A DNA stretch of 64,000 nucleotides from Paenimyroides tangerinum (GCF_003865405.1 NZ_RQVQ01000016.1:1-64000), one strand, 5' to 3'. Counted from the first letter of the stretch, positions 1 through 8,627 are shown. Notes: a model not told the origin generated them from the letters alone. Translations and numbers: made by a program.

Positions 1-94
1 ACTTAAATAATGTTTACAAAAATGTAGCTTAACTTATACTGAACTTTTTGTTTGCATATCCAGATTTCTAGATTTTTACAATCAAGAAGAAGTT

Positions 95-493
95 ATGAGA
101 TTCGTTGGAAACGGAAATTATGATTGGTCAGAAACACAACTGTTAGAGAAGATTGTGAAATTTTCAACTTGCGATTTATTTACAATTCATGCAATTATTT
201 TAAAAGAAACATCTGATATCATTGGTGAATTTTCTGTTTTTGATAGTTTTAACACAAATAAAAAAGTAGAAATAGGATATATTTTAAATTCAAAATATTG
301 GGGTTCAGGTTACGCAAAAGAATTGATTAAAAAAGCAATTTTAATAATTAAATCAGAATTTGAGGTTGAGTCCATTATTGCAAATATCAATCAACGTAAC
401 AAAGCTTCGATTGCAATTTGTGAAAAATTAGATTTTAAATGTATTGACAATCAATTCATAAACAACAACACTAGATTTACTTATATAATTTAA
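95..493 (+). CDS. GNAT-family N-acetyltransferase, N-terminus probably lost
   Basis: The protein has the acetyl-CoA-binding core of RimJ/RimL-type GNAT enzymes: IGYILNSKYWGSGYAKELI (motif A, with the GSGYA pyrophosphate loop) followed by a strand and helix ending in NKASIAICEKLDF. Family members are usually 165-180 residues and begin about 25 residues before the MRFVGN segment. Here the same frame stays open upstream to about position 11 and encodes family-like residues (FYNQEEV just before the Met), but it has no ATG, GTG or TTG. Either the 5' end is decayed or an unusual start is used. The acetylated substrate cannot be predicted. The GNAT fold is clear; integrity of the gene is doubtful. 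Confidence 0.7.
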   Translation: MRFVGNGNYDWSETQLLEKIVKFSTCDLFTIHAIILKETSDIIGEFSVFDSFNTNKKVEIGYILNSKYWGSGYAKELIKKAILIIKSEFEVESIIANINQRNKASIAICEKLDFKCIDNQFINNNTRFTYII

Positions 494-571
494 TTAAAAT
501 ATTACAAAAAACATTTGGTTCGTTGTTAAAAAAATGTATTTTTACTTAAACTAACTATTTATTCTTTGCGT

Positions 572-1069
572 ATGAAAATAAACTACACTTATTTTATTGT
601 CGGATTTTTACTTTTTTTCTTAATTAAATTTTTCTTAAATGATTTTACTTTAGATTATTCGATTTCGAATTTTTTATGGGCGTTGTTAGCGGGTCTTTTG
701 ACAAGTTTATTAATGAGTAAAAGTAACAAACCAATTAAAGATTTAAATCTCGATTTGAAACAAGGCGAAGAAATTCAATCTGTTTTCTATGTTTCAATCA
801 AGCAAACCAAGTTCCATTGGATTTATGGTAATTTGTATGTTACAAACAAACGCATCTGTTTTGTTGACAAATTAAAAGGAAATCAACAATGCAATTACGA
901 TTTTCAGTTTAATGACATTAAAGAATTGTTATTGTTACCTCAAAAGTTTTTGAAAAGCGAACGCATTAAAATCAACACAACTAAAAATGAAGTTTTTTAT
1001 GTGAATGCGTTTGAAAACAACAAACAACTTTATGGTCAATTCGAAACCAAACAAGCAATTAAAAGTTGA
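572..1069 (+). CDS. Membrane protein of unknown function with GRAM/PH-like tail
   Basis: Two hydrophobic segments lie near the N-terminus (about residues 5-25 and 33-48). They are followed by a soluble part with LYVTNKRICFVDKL, a pattern seen in GRAM/PH-like domains where a beta hairpin carries T-N-K/R. A frame opening at a TTG six bases upstream exists, but the ATG at 572 is preferred because it directly starts the first hydrophobic stretch. The TGA stop lies inside the stem of a terminator hairpin. No specific function is recognised. Confidence 0.7.
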   Translation: MKINYTYFIVGFLLFFLIKFFLNDFTLDYSISNFLWALLAGLLTSLLMSKSNKPIKDLNLDLKQGEEIQSVFYVSIKQTKFHWIYGNLYVTNKRICFVDKLKGNQQCNYDFQFNDIKELLLLPQKFLKSERIKINTTKNEVFYVNAFENNKQLYGQFETKQAIKS

Positions 1070-1092
1070 AGATAATCTTCAGCTTTTTTATT
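1061..1092 (+). terminator. Rho-independent terminator
   Basis: AAAGTTGAAGAT and ATCTTCAGCTTT form a stem followed by a T-rich run. It overlaps the stop codon of the upstream membrane-protein gene. Confidence 0.75.
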
Positions 1093-1127
1093 TTTATATA
1101 TTTACGATTCACTAAAAATATTCTCCA

Positions 1128-1796
1128 ATGAAAAAAAAATATTTAATTATCATCTTGTTTTTTACAACAATCATTCAAGCGCAGAACTTGGAAACTTCTC
1201 CATTTATTGAAATAGTTGGAACTGCTGAAAAGGAAATCATCCCGAATGAAATTTTAATTGCAATTACACTAAAAGAACAAGCTGAAGGTAGAAACAAAAT
1301 TACCATTGAACAACAAGAAACACTTTTGCTTAATGAGTTAAAAAAGCAATCGATTTCGTTAAATAAATTAACATTCGACAACGCAAATGCTTATCAATTA
1401 CGCGTTCGAAAAAAAACTAATGAATTGGTAACTCAAAAGAATTTCACCTTAAAACTTAATACAATCGAAGAAATTAATCGTGCGTTAGACGCTTTTGATG
1501 ATGCTAAAATCAAATCATTTTACATTGAAGAAATGTCTCATTCTGATATTGAATTGTATCGAAAAGAAGTGAAAATTCTAGCCTTACAAGCAGCAAAAAA
1601 CAAAGCGACTTATTTATTAGAAAGCATCAATCAAAAAGTTGGAAATGCTTTAGAAGTAATCGAAGTTTCTGAAGGAAATAGCATCATAGGAAGGCCTAAT
1701 GCTGTTTTAACAAGTGAATTTGAACAAAAAAATGATATTGGTTTAAAGCCAATTCTTGTAAAATTTAGTATCAAAGCAAAGTTTGAGATTAAATAA
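1128..1796 (+). CDS. SIMPL (DUF541) domain secreted protein
   Basis: A typical Sec signal peptide (KK, then LIIILFFTTIIQA-Q) precedes one SIMPL/DUF541 domain. The domain is recognisable from the opening IEIVGTAEKEIIPNEI, the central helix region, and the C-terminal strands around LKPILVKFSIKAKFEIK. SIMPL proteins (for example E. coli YggE) are periplasmic or outer-membrane-associated and have been linked to stress tolerance, with no agreed biochemical role. At 222 residues the length is normal for the family. It stands alone, between a terminator and the convergent CAT-like gene. Confidence 0.85.
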   Translation: MKKKYLIIILFFTTIIQAQNLETSPFIEIVGTAEKEIIPNEILIAITLKEQAEGRNKITIEQQETLLLNELKKQSISLNKLTFDNANAYQLRVRKKTNELVTQKNFTLKLNTIEEINRALDAFDDAKIKSFYIEEMSHSDIELYRKEVKILALQAAKNKATYLLESINQKVGNALEVIEVSEGNSIIGRPNAVLTSEFEQKNDIGLKPILVKFSIKAKFEIK

Positions 1797-1817
1797 AACT
1801 GAAAATTAACTTCAACT

Positions 1818-2444
1818 TTATTTATCTAAACTATTTTGTAAGTTTTCTAAAAACAAACCAATATGATAACCATCAACCAAACCGTGATGGACATAAACGG
1901 CGATATTGAAAATTTTTCTACCATCGCGCTCAAAAACTTTTCCTACAGAAATTTTCGGACAACTATCTGGCCAAGTAAAACTTCTTGCGTGTGTTAATCC
2001 GGTAAAATTCACAAACGGAACCGCCGAAAAATGAATGATGTTTTCTTTCCAATTACTATTCAAAAGTAAACCTGTTGTGTTTTGTACGCGCTCAATTTCC
2101 TTAATTGCATAGTCAGAGAATTCATTTTCATCTGCGATGTATTTCATAAACGAAAATCCAAAGGTTTTATCGGCGCGCATTACAGTTGCCGATGCATCGA
2201 TTACATCGTGTAAAACAATTTGCTTGTCTTCAATTCGCAATCTAAAATTTTCGGTTTCGTTAATCGCAAACAAAACTTTATGCAAGTAATAATTAAAAAA
2301 CGGAATGTTTTTACGCTTGGCTTCCTTATAAGCAATGGTTACATCAACTTCGGTAACCACGCCATAAAAAGGTTCTTCCATCGCAGAAAAAAACTCAAAA
2401 TGTTCTTTTCTATTCCAGTTTTCTAGGTCAATTATTTGTTTCAT
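1818..2444 (-). CDS. Chloramphenicol acetyltransferase-like O-acetyltransferase (CatA family)
   Basis: The 208-residue protein matches the single-domain CAT fold. The catalytic motif HHGLVDG is at residues 186-192 (HHxxxDG in CATs), just after the NIAVYV strand, and the C-terminal helix ends LENLQNSLDK. The segment PFVNFTGL (143-150) aligns with PWVxFxSF of classical CATs, but the position of the conserved Ser (Ser148 in CAT III numbering) is Gly here. Chloramphenicol activity is therefore not assured; the family also has members of unknown substrate. The ATG overlaps the stop of the upstream HAD gene as TAATG, so the two are probably translationally coupled. Confidence 0.8.
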   Translation of the reverse strand: MKQIIDLENWNRKEHFEFFSAMEEPFYGVVTEVDVTIAYKEAKRKNIPFFNYYLHKVLFAINETENFRLRIEDKQIVLHDVIDASATVMRADKTFGFSFMKYIADENEFSDYAIKEIERVQNTTGLLLNSNWKENIIHFSAVPFVNFTGLTHARSFTWPDSCPKISVGKVFERDGRKIFNIAVYVHHGLVDGYHIGLFLENLQNSLDK

Positions 2445-3136
2445 TATAAAAGTAAAGGTAAAATTTCAGCGTTTGTTATCGCTGTATAAAATTTATCATG
2501 AACGATTTCATGGTCAATACGTTCGTGTGCCCAAGTGGTATGAAACGGAATATGAATCGCTGTTCCGCCAATATTTAACACCGGAAGCACATCAGACTTT
2601 AATGAATTACCAATCATCAAAAAATCAGAAGCATCGATATCCAAACGCTTCAAAAGCTTTTCATAATCGATTTCATCTTTTTCACTTAAAACTTCAATAT
2701 GGTGAAAATACGGTCCCAAACCCGACAAACTTACTTTTCGATGTTGGTCTTTTAAATCGCCTTTTGTAACCACAATCAATTTATATTTTCCGTGTAATTG
2801 TTTCAACGTATCTTCAATTCCGTCTAAAAGAACAATGGGTTTCTGAAGTAATTCTTTTCCAATTTCGAGAATTTTTTCGGTTACTTTTATCGAAACCTTT
2901 CCGTCAGAAATCTTATTTGCCGCTTCAATCATCGACAAAATATAACCTTTGATTCCGTATCCATAAAAAGGTAAATTATTGATTTGCGTTTGAAAAAGCG
3001 TTTGCGAAATACTTTGTTTTGAAAGGAAATCTTCAAACAAAGCACAAAACTTTTCTTCAGCTTCATCGAAATAAGGTTCGTTTATAAACAAGGTATCATC
3101 GGCATCGAAACCAATTACTTTTATATAATCTTTCAT
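2444..3136 (-). CDS. HAD-superfamily hydrolase
   Basis: Haloacid dehalogenase-type phosphatase. Motif I is GFDADDTLF (nucleophile Asp11, acid/base Asp13), motif II lies in the LIVVTKGD strand, and motif IV is IGNSLKSD around residues 175-182 (Mg2+-binding acidic residue). A helical cap fits the insert between motifs I and II (residues ~20-100). HAD members with this layout dephosphorylate small metabolites; the substrate is unknown. It is the first gene of a two-gene minus-strand unit with the CAT-like gene, overlapping by one base. A Bacteroidota -7 box (TATCTTTG) lies just upstream. Confidence 0.85.
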   Translation of the reverse strand: MKDYIKVIGFDADDTLFINEPYFDEAEEKFCALFEDFLSKQSISQTLFQTQINNLPFYGYGIKGYILSMIEAANKISDGKVSIKVTEKILEIGKELLQKPIVLLDGIEDTLKQLHGKYKLIVVTKGDLKDQHRKVSLSGLGPYFHHIEVLSEKDEIDYEKLLKRLDIDASDFLMIGNSLKSDVLPVLNIGGTAIHIPFHTTWAHERIDHEIVHDKFYTAITNAEILPLLL

Positions 3137-3149
3137 AAAAAAATTTTCA

Positions 3150-3157
3150 CAAAGATA
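3150..3157 (-). promoter_or_regulatory. -7 box of the HAD/CAT operon
   Basis: On the minus strand this reads TATCTTTG, matching TAnnTTTG, 13 bp before the HAD start codon. No well-spaced TTTG -33 element is evident. Confidence 0.5.
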
Positions 3158-3204
3158 AACTACATTCGAATCAAAAAAAATATTATATTTAAACTTCTAA
3201 ACCA

Positions 3205-3804
3205 ATGCTTATGAATCAATTACAATTTCCTTTGAATTTTAATTTCAAGGTTACCACGCTATCAAATGATTTTGAAGTGACTGATGCTTCAAACCGAACA
3301 ATTTCATATGTTCGCCAAAAGATGTTTAAATTCGTTGAAGAAATTGAGGTTTTCAACAATCAGAACAAATCTGAATTAATCTATAAAATCAATGCAAACA
3401 AATGGATTGATTTTAATACTGCCTACAATTTTACTGACAAATCCGGAAAGCATTTAGGGAAAGTTGCCCGAAAAGGTTGGGTTTCGATGTGGAAAACTAA
3501 GTATGATATTTTCGATGATAAAGACCAACATAAATACGAAATTCGAGAACGAAATGCTTGGGTTAAAGTATGGGATAGTATGATTGGAGAAATTCCAATT
3601 GTCGGGATGTTTACAGGTTATTTTTTAAATCCAAAATACGATTTAAAAGATTTGAATGGAAAGGTATTAATGACATTACACAAAAAACCTTCTTTTTTTG
3701 GAAGAAAATTCGAAGTTACAAAAGCAGGAACGACGGAAATTCCAGAAGAACTTTTGGTTTTGAGTTTAAAAATGATGGTTCTTTTAGAACGTAGAAAAGG
3801 ATAG
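3205..3804 (+). CDS. LURP-one-related / phospholipid scramblase-like protein
   Basis: The protein is a chain of short beta strands of the tubby-like/LOR fold: FKVTTLSNDFEVTDASN, ISYVRQKMFKFVEEIEVF, GKHLGKVARKGW, KYEIRERNAW, and a hydrophobic C-terminal segment around LLVLSLKMMVLLERRKG. This matches the Bacteroidota family annotated as LURP-one-related or scramblase-like. Molecular function is unknown; a membrane-proximal role is inferred from the family. An ATG two codons downstream (3211) is an equally good start. A terminator hairpin follows. Confidence 0.65.
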   Translation: MLMNQLQFPLNFNFKVTTLSNDFEVTDASNRTISYVRQKMFKFVEEIEVFNNQNKSELIYKINANKWIDFNTAYNFTDKSGKHLGKVARKGWVSMWKTKYDIFDDKDQHKYEIRERNAWVKVWDSMIGEIPIVGMFTGYFLNPKYDLKDLNGKVLMTLHKKPSFFGRKFEVTKAGTTEIPEELLVLSLKMMVLLERRKG

Positions 3805-3818
3805 TTTAAAAATTAACT

Positions 3819-3848
3819 AAGTGCTAAATTTATTTTTAGCACTTTTTA
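3819..3848 (+). terminator. Rho-independent terminator
   Basis: The hairpin AAGTGCTAAA / TTTTAGCACTT is followed by TTTATT, downstream of the LURP-like gene. Confidence 0.7.
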
Positions 3849-3885
3849 TTTATATTTGATTTAACCAATACAAAATCAATTAACT

Positions 3886-4461
3886 ATGATGAGTTTTAAA
3901 AGTATTATTTTAATGGTTTTCTTACCTCTTTGCGCTTGGATGTGTGGTTGTGGAGAAGAAGATGACTTTGTTGAACCTGTTGAACAAACGGATAAAATTG
4001 TTGTGTTAATTGTTGACGACGCTACAAATATGTTTGAAGGAGGAAACATTTACAACTACAATGAACAATACAATACGTTCAATTTAACTGTAGAAAATTT
4101 GCCTGCTCAAGATGCTGGTTTTATAAAAGTGAATTTTGTTGAAGGAAACCAATTGATTTATTATGCTACACAAATTTTCAATGGCAATGGAACTATCATA
4201 ATTCCAAATCCAATATACGACTCATCACATTTTCCGCCTGTTTTAACAAACGATTATGTTTCATTACCAACAACCTCAATTGAATTAACAAACGGCCCAT
4301 CTGATTTAACAGAAGTAGAAACAAAATGGTCTGCAATTCAAAATTTAGAAACCGTCAGATGGGGACTTCAAAACACGACCTCTAAGGTTTATTATTTTAA
4401 GCAAAACTTGGATGGCGGATTTACTGATAATTCAAAATGGATATTTATTTTAAAATATTAA
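3886..4461 (+). CDS. Putative lipoprotein of unknown function
   Basis: The N-terminus (SFKSIILMVFLPLCAWMCGCG) is a short hydrophobic signal ending in cysteines. It is followed by an acidic EEDDFVEP linker, as in many Bacteroidota surface lipoproteins that carry acidic residues after the lipidated Cys. The remaining ~160 residues are polar and beta-rich with no recognisable catalytic motif. There are two adjacent ATG codons (3886, 3889). It is a single gene with no obvious partner. Confidence 0.6.
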   Translation: MMSFKSIILMVFLPLCAWMCGCGEEDDFVEPVEQTDKIVVLIVDDATNMFEGGNIYNYNEQYNTFNLTVENLPAQDAGFIKVNFVEGNQLIYYATQIFNGNGTIIIPNPIYDSSHFPPVLTNDYVSLPTTSIELTNGPSDLTEVETKWSAIQNLETVRWGLQNTTSKVYYFKQNLDGGFTDNSKWIFILKY

Positions 4462-4545
4462 ACAAGTAAAGCTTCTCTTTTTTATTGATTTTTTAAAATA
4501 AACCTTTATTTTCGCAAATACCAAACGAACAAATAAAACTAAATT

Positions 4546-5973
4546 TTGAAAGATTTAAAAAATCAAGAAAGTAACGAATTAAAACGTGGACTTTCAAACC
4601 GACATATTCAATTAATTGCTTTAGGAGGCGCCATCGGTACTGGTCTTTTCTTAGGAATTGGACCTGCAGCCGTTTTAGCTGGTCCGTCAGTTATTTTAGG
4701 ATATGCATTAGCTGGAATTATTGCTTTTTTTATTATGCGTCAACTTGGAGAAATGGTTGTAGAAGAACCAGTTTCTGGAAGTTTTTCACATTTCGCTTAT
4801 AAATATTGGGGAACATTTGCAGGTTATGCTTCGGGTTGGAATTATTGGATTCTATATATTCTTGTTTCCATGTCCGAACTTACAGCTATTGGAATTTATG
4901 TTCAATATTGGTGGCCTGAAGTTCCATTATGGGCTTCAAGTTCGTTCTTCTTCGTCGCGATTACAGCATTGAATTTAGGCTCTGTAAAAATGTTTGGGGA
5001 AGCTGAATTTTGGTTTTCAATCATTAAAGTTGTAGCTATTGTTGCAATGATTATTTTCGGGAGTTACTTATTAATTTCTGGAACAGGCGGTGAACAAGCA
5101 ACGCTTTCTAACTTGACTAACAATGGCGGTTTTTTCCCTAAAGGTTGGTTTGAAAAAACAGCGGATGGCTATCAAGGATTACTTTCTGTAATGGCAATTA
5201 TTATGTTTTCTTTTGGTGGTTTAGAATTGATTGGAATCACTGCGGCTGAAGCTGAGAATCCAGAAAAAAACATCCCAAAAGCTACAAATCAAGTTATTTA
5301 TAGAATTCTGATTTTCTATGTTGGAGCTTTAATTATTTTGTTTTCACTTACTCCTTGGGCAAATATTACCACAGAAACAAGTCCGTTTGTGACCGTATTT
5401 GATAACTTAAAAGGTTTACAATTTAATCTTTTTGGAAATGAAATCTCAGGAACAAATCTAATTGCAAATGCCTTAAATTTAATTGTGTTAACCGCTGCTT
5501 TATCGGTTTACAATTCATCTGTTTATAGCAATAGTCGTATGTTGTACGGATTAGCAGAACAAGGTAATGCTCCAAAATTTTTAAAACATTTAAACAAAAG
5601 TGCTTCTCCAACTCGTGCAATTATCGTTTCGAGTTGTTTCGCTGGATTATGTATCATCATTAATAAATTTGTGCCAGAACACGCATTTAAAATATTAATG
5701 TCGTTGGTTGTTTCTTGTTTGATTATCAACTGGGTAATGATTTCATTAACGCATATAAAATTCAGAAATGCTAAAAACAAAGAATCTATTAAAACAAAAT
5801 TTCCATCATTCTTATTTCCTATTTCAAACTACATTTGCATTGCTTTCTTATTAGCAATTTTAGTAATTATGTATATCACAGGAATGAAAGTTTCAGTTAT
5901 TTTGATTCCAATTTGGTTAGCTATTTTATTTGTGACTTATAAAATTGTTGAACAAAATAAATCTTCGAAATAA
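4546..5973 (+). CDS. Amino-acid permease, AAT family of the APC superfamily (TTG start)
   Basis: A 475-residue, 12-TM secondary transporter. The N-terminus LKRGLSNRHIQLIALGGAIG TGLFLG is the AAT-family signature, containing the TM1 unwound glycine motif GAIGTGLF. It also shows MRQLGEMVVEEP after TM2 and the later AEAENPEKNIPKA loop (the E-A-x-N-P-x-K-x-I-P-x-A consensus). The family imports amino acids by proton symport across the inner membrane; the particular amino acid cannot be told. The start must be the TTG at 4546: an in-frame TAA precedes it immediately, and the next Met is about 60 residues in, after TM2 begins. Confidence 0.9.
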   Translation: MKDLKNQESNELKRGLSNRHIQLIALGGAIGTGLFLGIGPAAVLAGPSVILGYALAGIIAFFIMRQLGEMVVEEPVSGSFSHFAYKYWGTFAGYASGWNYWILYILVSMSELTAIGIYVQYWWPEVPLWASSSFFFVAITALNLGSVKMFGEAEFWFSIIKVVAIVAMIIFGSYLLISGTGGEQATLSNLTNNGGFFPKGWFEKTADGYQGLLSVMAIIMFSFGGLELIGITAAEAENPEKNIPKATNQVIYRILIFYVGALIILFSLTPWANITTETSPFVTVFDNLKGLQFNLFGNEISGTNLIANALNLIVLTAALSVYNSSVYSNSRMLYGLAEQGNAPKFLKHLNKSASPTRAIIVSSCFAGLCIIINKFVPEHAFKILMSLVVSCLIINWVMISLTHIKFRNAKNKESIKTKFPSFLFPISNYICIAFLLAILVIMYITGMKVSVILIPIWLAILFVTYKIVEQNKSSK

Positions 5974-6004
5974 TTCGTATCTTTAGAAGATAAAAACTAA
6001 AAAT

Positions 6005-6283
6005 ATGGAAATTATACATAAAGAATTTGAGAACAAAGGTGCTTTTATTGCACAATCTGAAGGAAAAAAAGCGGGTGAAATGACCTATTCGAAAGCTGGT
6101 GAAAAATTAATAATTATTGACCATACCGAAGTTGATTCAGCTTTTGGTGGACAAGGAGTTGGAAAAAAAATGGTTTTAGCAGCAGTTGATTTCGCTCGTG
6201 AAAATCAGATAAAAATCTTACCGTTATGTCCGTTTGCCAAAGCAGCGTTCGATAAAGATTCAAGCATTCAAGATGTATTATAA
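6005..6283 (+). CDS. YjdJ-type small GNAT-like acetyltransferase (COG2388)
   Basis: This 92-residue protein has the minimal GNAT layout of the YjdJ/NATD1 family: GEMTYSKAGEKLIIIDHTEVDSAFGGQGVGKKMV, with GGQGVG as the acetyl-CoA loop, followed by a C-terminal LPLCPFAKAAF segment typical of this subfamily. The length is typical. Substrate is unknown. It lies 31 bp after the permease stop and may be cotranscribed; a strong terminator follows. Confidence 0.8.
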   Translation: MEIIHKEFENKGAFIAQSEGKKAGEMTYSKAGEKLIIIDHTEVDSAFGGQGVGKKMVLAAVDFARENQIKILPLCPFAKAAFDKDSSIQDVL

Positions 6284-6288
6284 AACTA

Positions 6289-6318
6289 AAACGTTCGAAA
6301 TCAATCGAACGTTTTTTT
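6289..6318. terminator. Bidirectional terminator
   Basis: AACGTTCGA / TCGAACGTT forms a 9-bp perfect stem with a 6-nt loop, A-rich on the left and T-rich on the right. It lies between convergent genes. Confidence 0.8.
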
Positions 6319-6805
6319 ATTCTATTAGTTCAAATTCAGAAAACTCTTTTGAAAAGCCACCGCCTCCAGGAGGAGCATCATAAAGCGTCAATGAATAATA
6401 CGTTGGATAATGAAATTCGGCGTCATAAAGAACAAATAAAGAATAATGTTCTTTACCCGATGGCTTATAATCAGGACTTGTATAAAAATTTACCGTACTT
6501 TGAATATCTTCATATATCTGAGAAATTGATTTAGCCTTTACATTAGGTTCAGTTATATTTTTCGCTATTCCATCACGAACTTCGATTTGATATTCTAACG
6601 GTCCAGTAGAAGATGACATGTGATATTCGAAATAATTATAATTTTGGAAATCATTTGATAACCAAGCTTTGCGATTCATTTCAAATTTATCTTTATCAAA
6701 TTCAAAAATCAATTCATTTTTCTTAGTTGTATTGTCATCGCTACTACATCCAAAAGTAAAAGATAAAGCTAAACAAAAGATAATTTTTTGTAATACATTT
6801 TTCAT
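6317..6805 (-). CDS. DUF6174-like lipoprotein
   Basis: The lipoprotein signal MKNVLQKIIFCLALSFTFGC-SSDD has Cys followed by Ser-Ser-Asp-Asp. The start chosen is the ATG at 6805; an in-frame Met 15 codons upstream would add a polar extension before the signal. The mature part contains a W..ND.QNYNYFEYHMSS segment, the DGIAKNIT strand, and ISQIYEDIQSTV, resembling the DUF6174 layout (W-x-NxI-x-Y-x-F...). No function is known. A glycine run (PPGGGGF) lies near the C-terminus. Confidence 0.6.
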   Translation of the reverse strand: MKNVLQKIIFCLALSFTFGCSSDDNTTKKNELIFEFDKDKFEMNRKAWLSNDFQNYNYFEYHMSSSTGPLEYQIEVRDGIAKNITEPNVKAKSISQIYEDIQSTVNFYTSPDYKPSGKEHYSLFVLYDAEFHYPTYYSLTLYDAPPGGGGFSKEFSEFELIE

Positions 6806-6880
6806 AATTATTGATTTAGTTGTTAAGTAAAAATATGATTTTTTTTGCAATCGATTGATTTAATTTCTACAATCCTTTCT

Positions 6881-6888
6881 TACTTTTG
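6881..6888 (+). promoter_or_regulatory. -7 box of the rlmI operon
   Basis: TACTTTTG matches TAnnTTTG, 15 bp before the ATG. A TTG at 6855-6857 lies 23 bp upstream as a possible -33 element. Confidence 0.55.
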
Positions 6889-6903
6889 CAAAAAATTAAT
6901 TAA

Positions 6904-8073
6904 ATGGAATACGCAATAGTTAGATTAAAGAAAGGAAAAGAACGTTCAATTCAACGAAAACATCCGTGGGTTTTTAGCGGAGCTGTTCAAAGTATTAGTG
7001 AAGAGTTAACAGACGGGCAAATGGTTCAAGTAGTTGACATAGATGACAAACTACTAGGAACAGGTTATTTCAGCGATAAAGGAAGTATTGCTGTTCGTAT
7101 TTTGACTTTCGGAAATGAAACCTTTTCTGATGATTATTGGAAACAACGCCTAGAAGCTGCTTGGAAATTGCGTACGCAACTTTTTTCTATAGAAGAAACG
7201 AATGCTTTTCGTTTAATTCATGGTGAAGGTGACGATATTCCGGGATTGATTATCGATTTTTACAACAACAATTTTGTAGTTCAAGCGCATTCTACAGGAA
7301 TTTATTTCCAATTAAAAAATATCGCTAAAGCCATTCAAGAAGCTTTTCCTGAATATTGTGAAACCATTTATTGCAAAAGTGCTCAAACACTTCCTAAAAC
7401 TGGAACCGATTTCTTTCTTTTTGGAACTAATGAAAAAACAGTTGCAAAAGAAAACAATATTTTATTTAACGTAAATTGGGTTGAAGGTCAAAAAACAGGC
7501 TTTTTCTTAGACCAACGTGAAAACAGAAAACTTCTAAAACATTATTCTCAAGGAAAACGCGTTTTAAATACATTCTGTTATACTGGAGGTTTCTCTATTT
7601 ACGCAATGAGCGCAGGAGCTGAATTGGTAACATCTGTTGATATTTCTCAGAAAGCGGTTGACTTAGCTGCTGATAATATGGAATTAAATTTCCCTGGTTC
7701 AAATCACCAAGCGGTTGCATCTGATGTTTTTGATTTTCTTAAAGAAAACAAACACCAATACGATTTAATTGTACTAGATCCACCAGCTTTCGCTAAAAGC
7801 ATTAAGAGTAAACACACGGCAACGCAAGCGTACAAACGTTTAAATATTGCCGGAATGAAAGCTTTAGCACCAAATGGAATTTTATTTACGTTCTCTTGTT
7901 CGCAAGTTATCGATGATGTATTGTTTTACAACACCGTTGCAGCTGCAGCAATTGAATCAGGAAGAAAAGTTCGTGTGTTACATAAATTATCTCAAGGACC
8001 AGATCATCCGGTAAATATGTTCCATCCAGAAGGTTCGTACCTTAAAGGTTTGGTTTTATATATCGAAGATTAA
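6904..8073 (+). CDS. rlmI: 23S rRNA (cytosine-C5) methyltransferase, RlmI-type
   Basis: The 389-residue class I SAM-dependent rRNA methyltransferase has an N-terminal PUA domain (residues 1-75; KKGKERSIQRKHPWVFSGA) that binds RNA and a central EEHI-like domain. The Rossmann core contains the SAM motif VLNTFCYTGGFSIYA, the acidic VDIS, the catalytic-loop VLDPPAFAKS, and FTFSCSQ with the candidate catalytic Cys. Family knowledge: E. coli RlmI makes m5C1962 in 23S rRNA. The length is typical. Its stop overlaps the ATG of the pentapeptide gene (TAATG), so the two form an operon. Confidence 0.88.
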   Translation: MEYAIVRLKKGKERSIQRKHPWVFSGAVQSISEELTDGQMVQVVDIDDKLLGTGYFSDKGSIAVRILTFGNETFSDDYWKQRLEAAWKLRTQLFSIEETNAFRLIHGEGDDIPGLIIDFYNNNFVVQAHSTGIYFQLKNIAKAIQEAFPEYCETIYCKSAQTLPKTGTDFFLFGTNEKTVAKENNILFNVNWVEGQKTGFFLDQRENRKLLKHYSQGKRVLNTFCYTGGFSIYAMSAGAELVTSVDISQKAVDLAADNMELNFPGSNHQAVASDVFDFLKENKHQYDLIVLDPPAFAKSIKSKHTATQAYKRLNIAGMKALAPNGILFTFSCSQVIDDVLFYNTVAAAAIESGRKVRVLHKLSQGPDHPVNMFHPEGSYLKGLVLYIED

Positions 8074-8627
8074 TGGAAAATATATATAATCAAAAATTTG
8101 AACGAATTGAAAGTTTAACCCTTGCAGAATATGAATCGTGTACTTTTGAATCGGTAGATTTTACCAAGCAAAATTTAAACGGATTTAGTTTTATTGATTG
8201 CGTTTTCAACAACTGCAATTTAGATATGGTTGAAGTTGGAAATACGGCTTTTAAACATGTTAAGTTTTTTGATTGTAAGCTATTAGGAATTCGGTTTGAT
8301 ACTTGTAGTCCGTTTTTATTTCAAGTGGAATTTGAAAGTTGTTATTTGAATTTGGCTTCGTTTTACAAAATGAAAATTCGAAAAGCAATATTTAAAAATT
8401 GTAGTTTGGTTGAAACTGATTTTGCACAAGCGCATTTAGTTGAGGCTGATTTTTCAGAATCCGATTTAAGAAGAGCTATTTTTCAGCAAACCAATCTAGA
8501 AAAAGCAAATTTCAATTCAGCTAAAGATTACAACATCGATCCAGAAAATAACAACATCAAAAAAGCTAAATTTTCTGTTCCAGGAGTTTTTGGCTTGTTA
8601 GAAAAATATAATATAGTTATCAAATAG
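8073..8627 (+). CDS. Pentapeptide-repeat protein (Qnr-like fold)
   Basis: The 184-residue protein is built from tandem A(D/N)LXX-type pentapeptides, such as CTFESVDFTKQNLNGFSF, CVFNNCNLD and TDFAQAHLVEADFSESDL. Repeats are interrupted by a less regular stretch around residues 75-95. This gives the quadrilateral right-handed beta helix found in Qnr/MfpA proteins that mimic DNA and protect gyrase. Qnr proteins are usually ~218 residues; this is shorter and lacks visible Qnr-type loops, so quinolone protection is only a possibility. It is translationally coupled to rlmI and followed by a strong terminator. Confidence 0.85.
   Translation: MENIYNQKFERIESLTLAEYESCTFESVDFTKQNLNGFSFIDCVFNNCNLDMVEVGNTAFKHVKFFDCKLLGIRFDTCSPFLFQVEFESCYLNLASFYKMKIRKAIFKNCSLVETDFAQAHLVEADFSESDLRRAIFQQTNLEKANFNSAKDYNIDPENNNIKKAKFSVPGVFGLLEKYNIVIK

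Noticed and set aside
2473-2769. 98-codon + strand frame
   Set aside because: It is a shadow of the HAD hydrolase gene on the opposite strand, which has clear catalytic motifs.
8073-8627. Pentapeptide protein named as a Qnr resistance gene
   Set aside because: It is shorter than Qnr and lacks recognisable Qnr loops; it is coupled to rlmI as a core gene.
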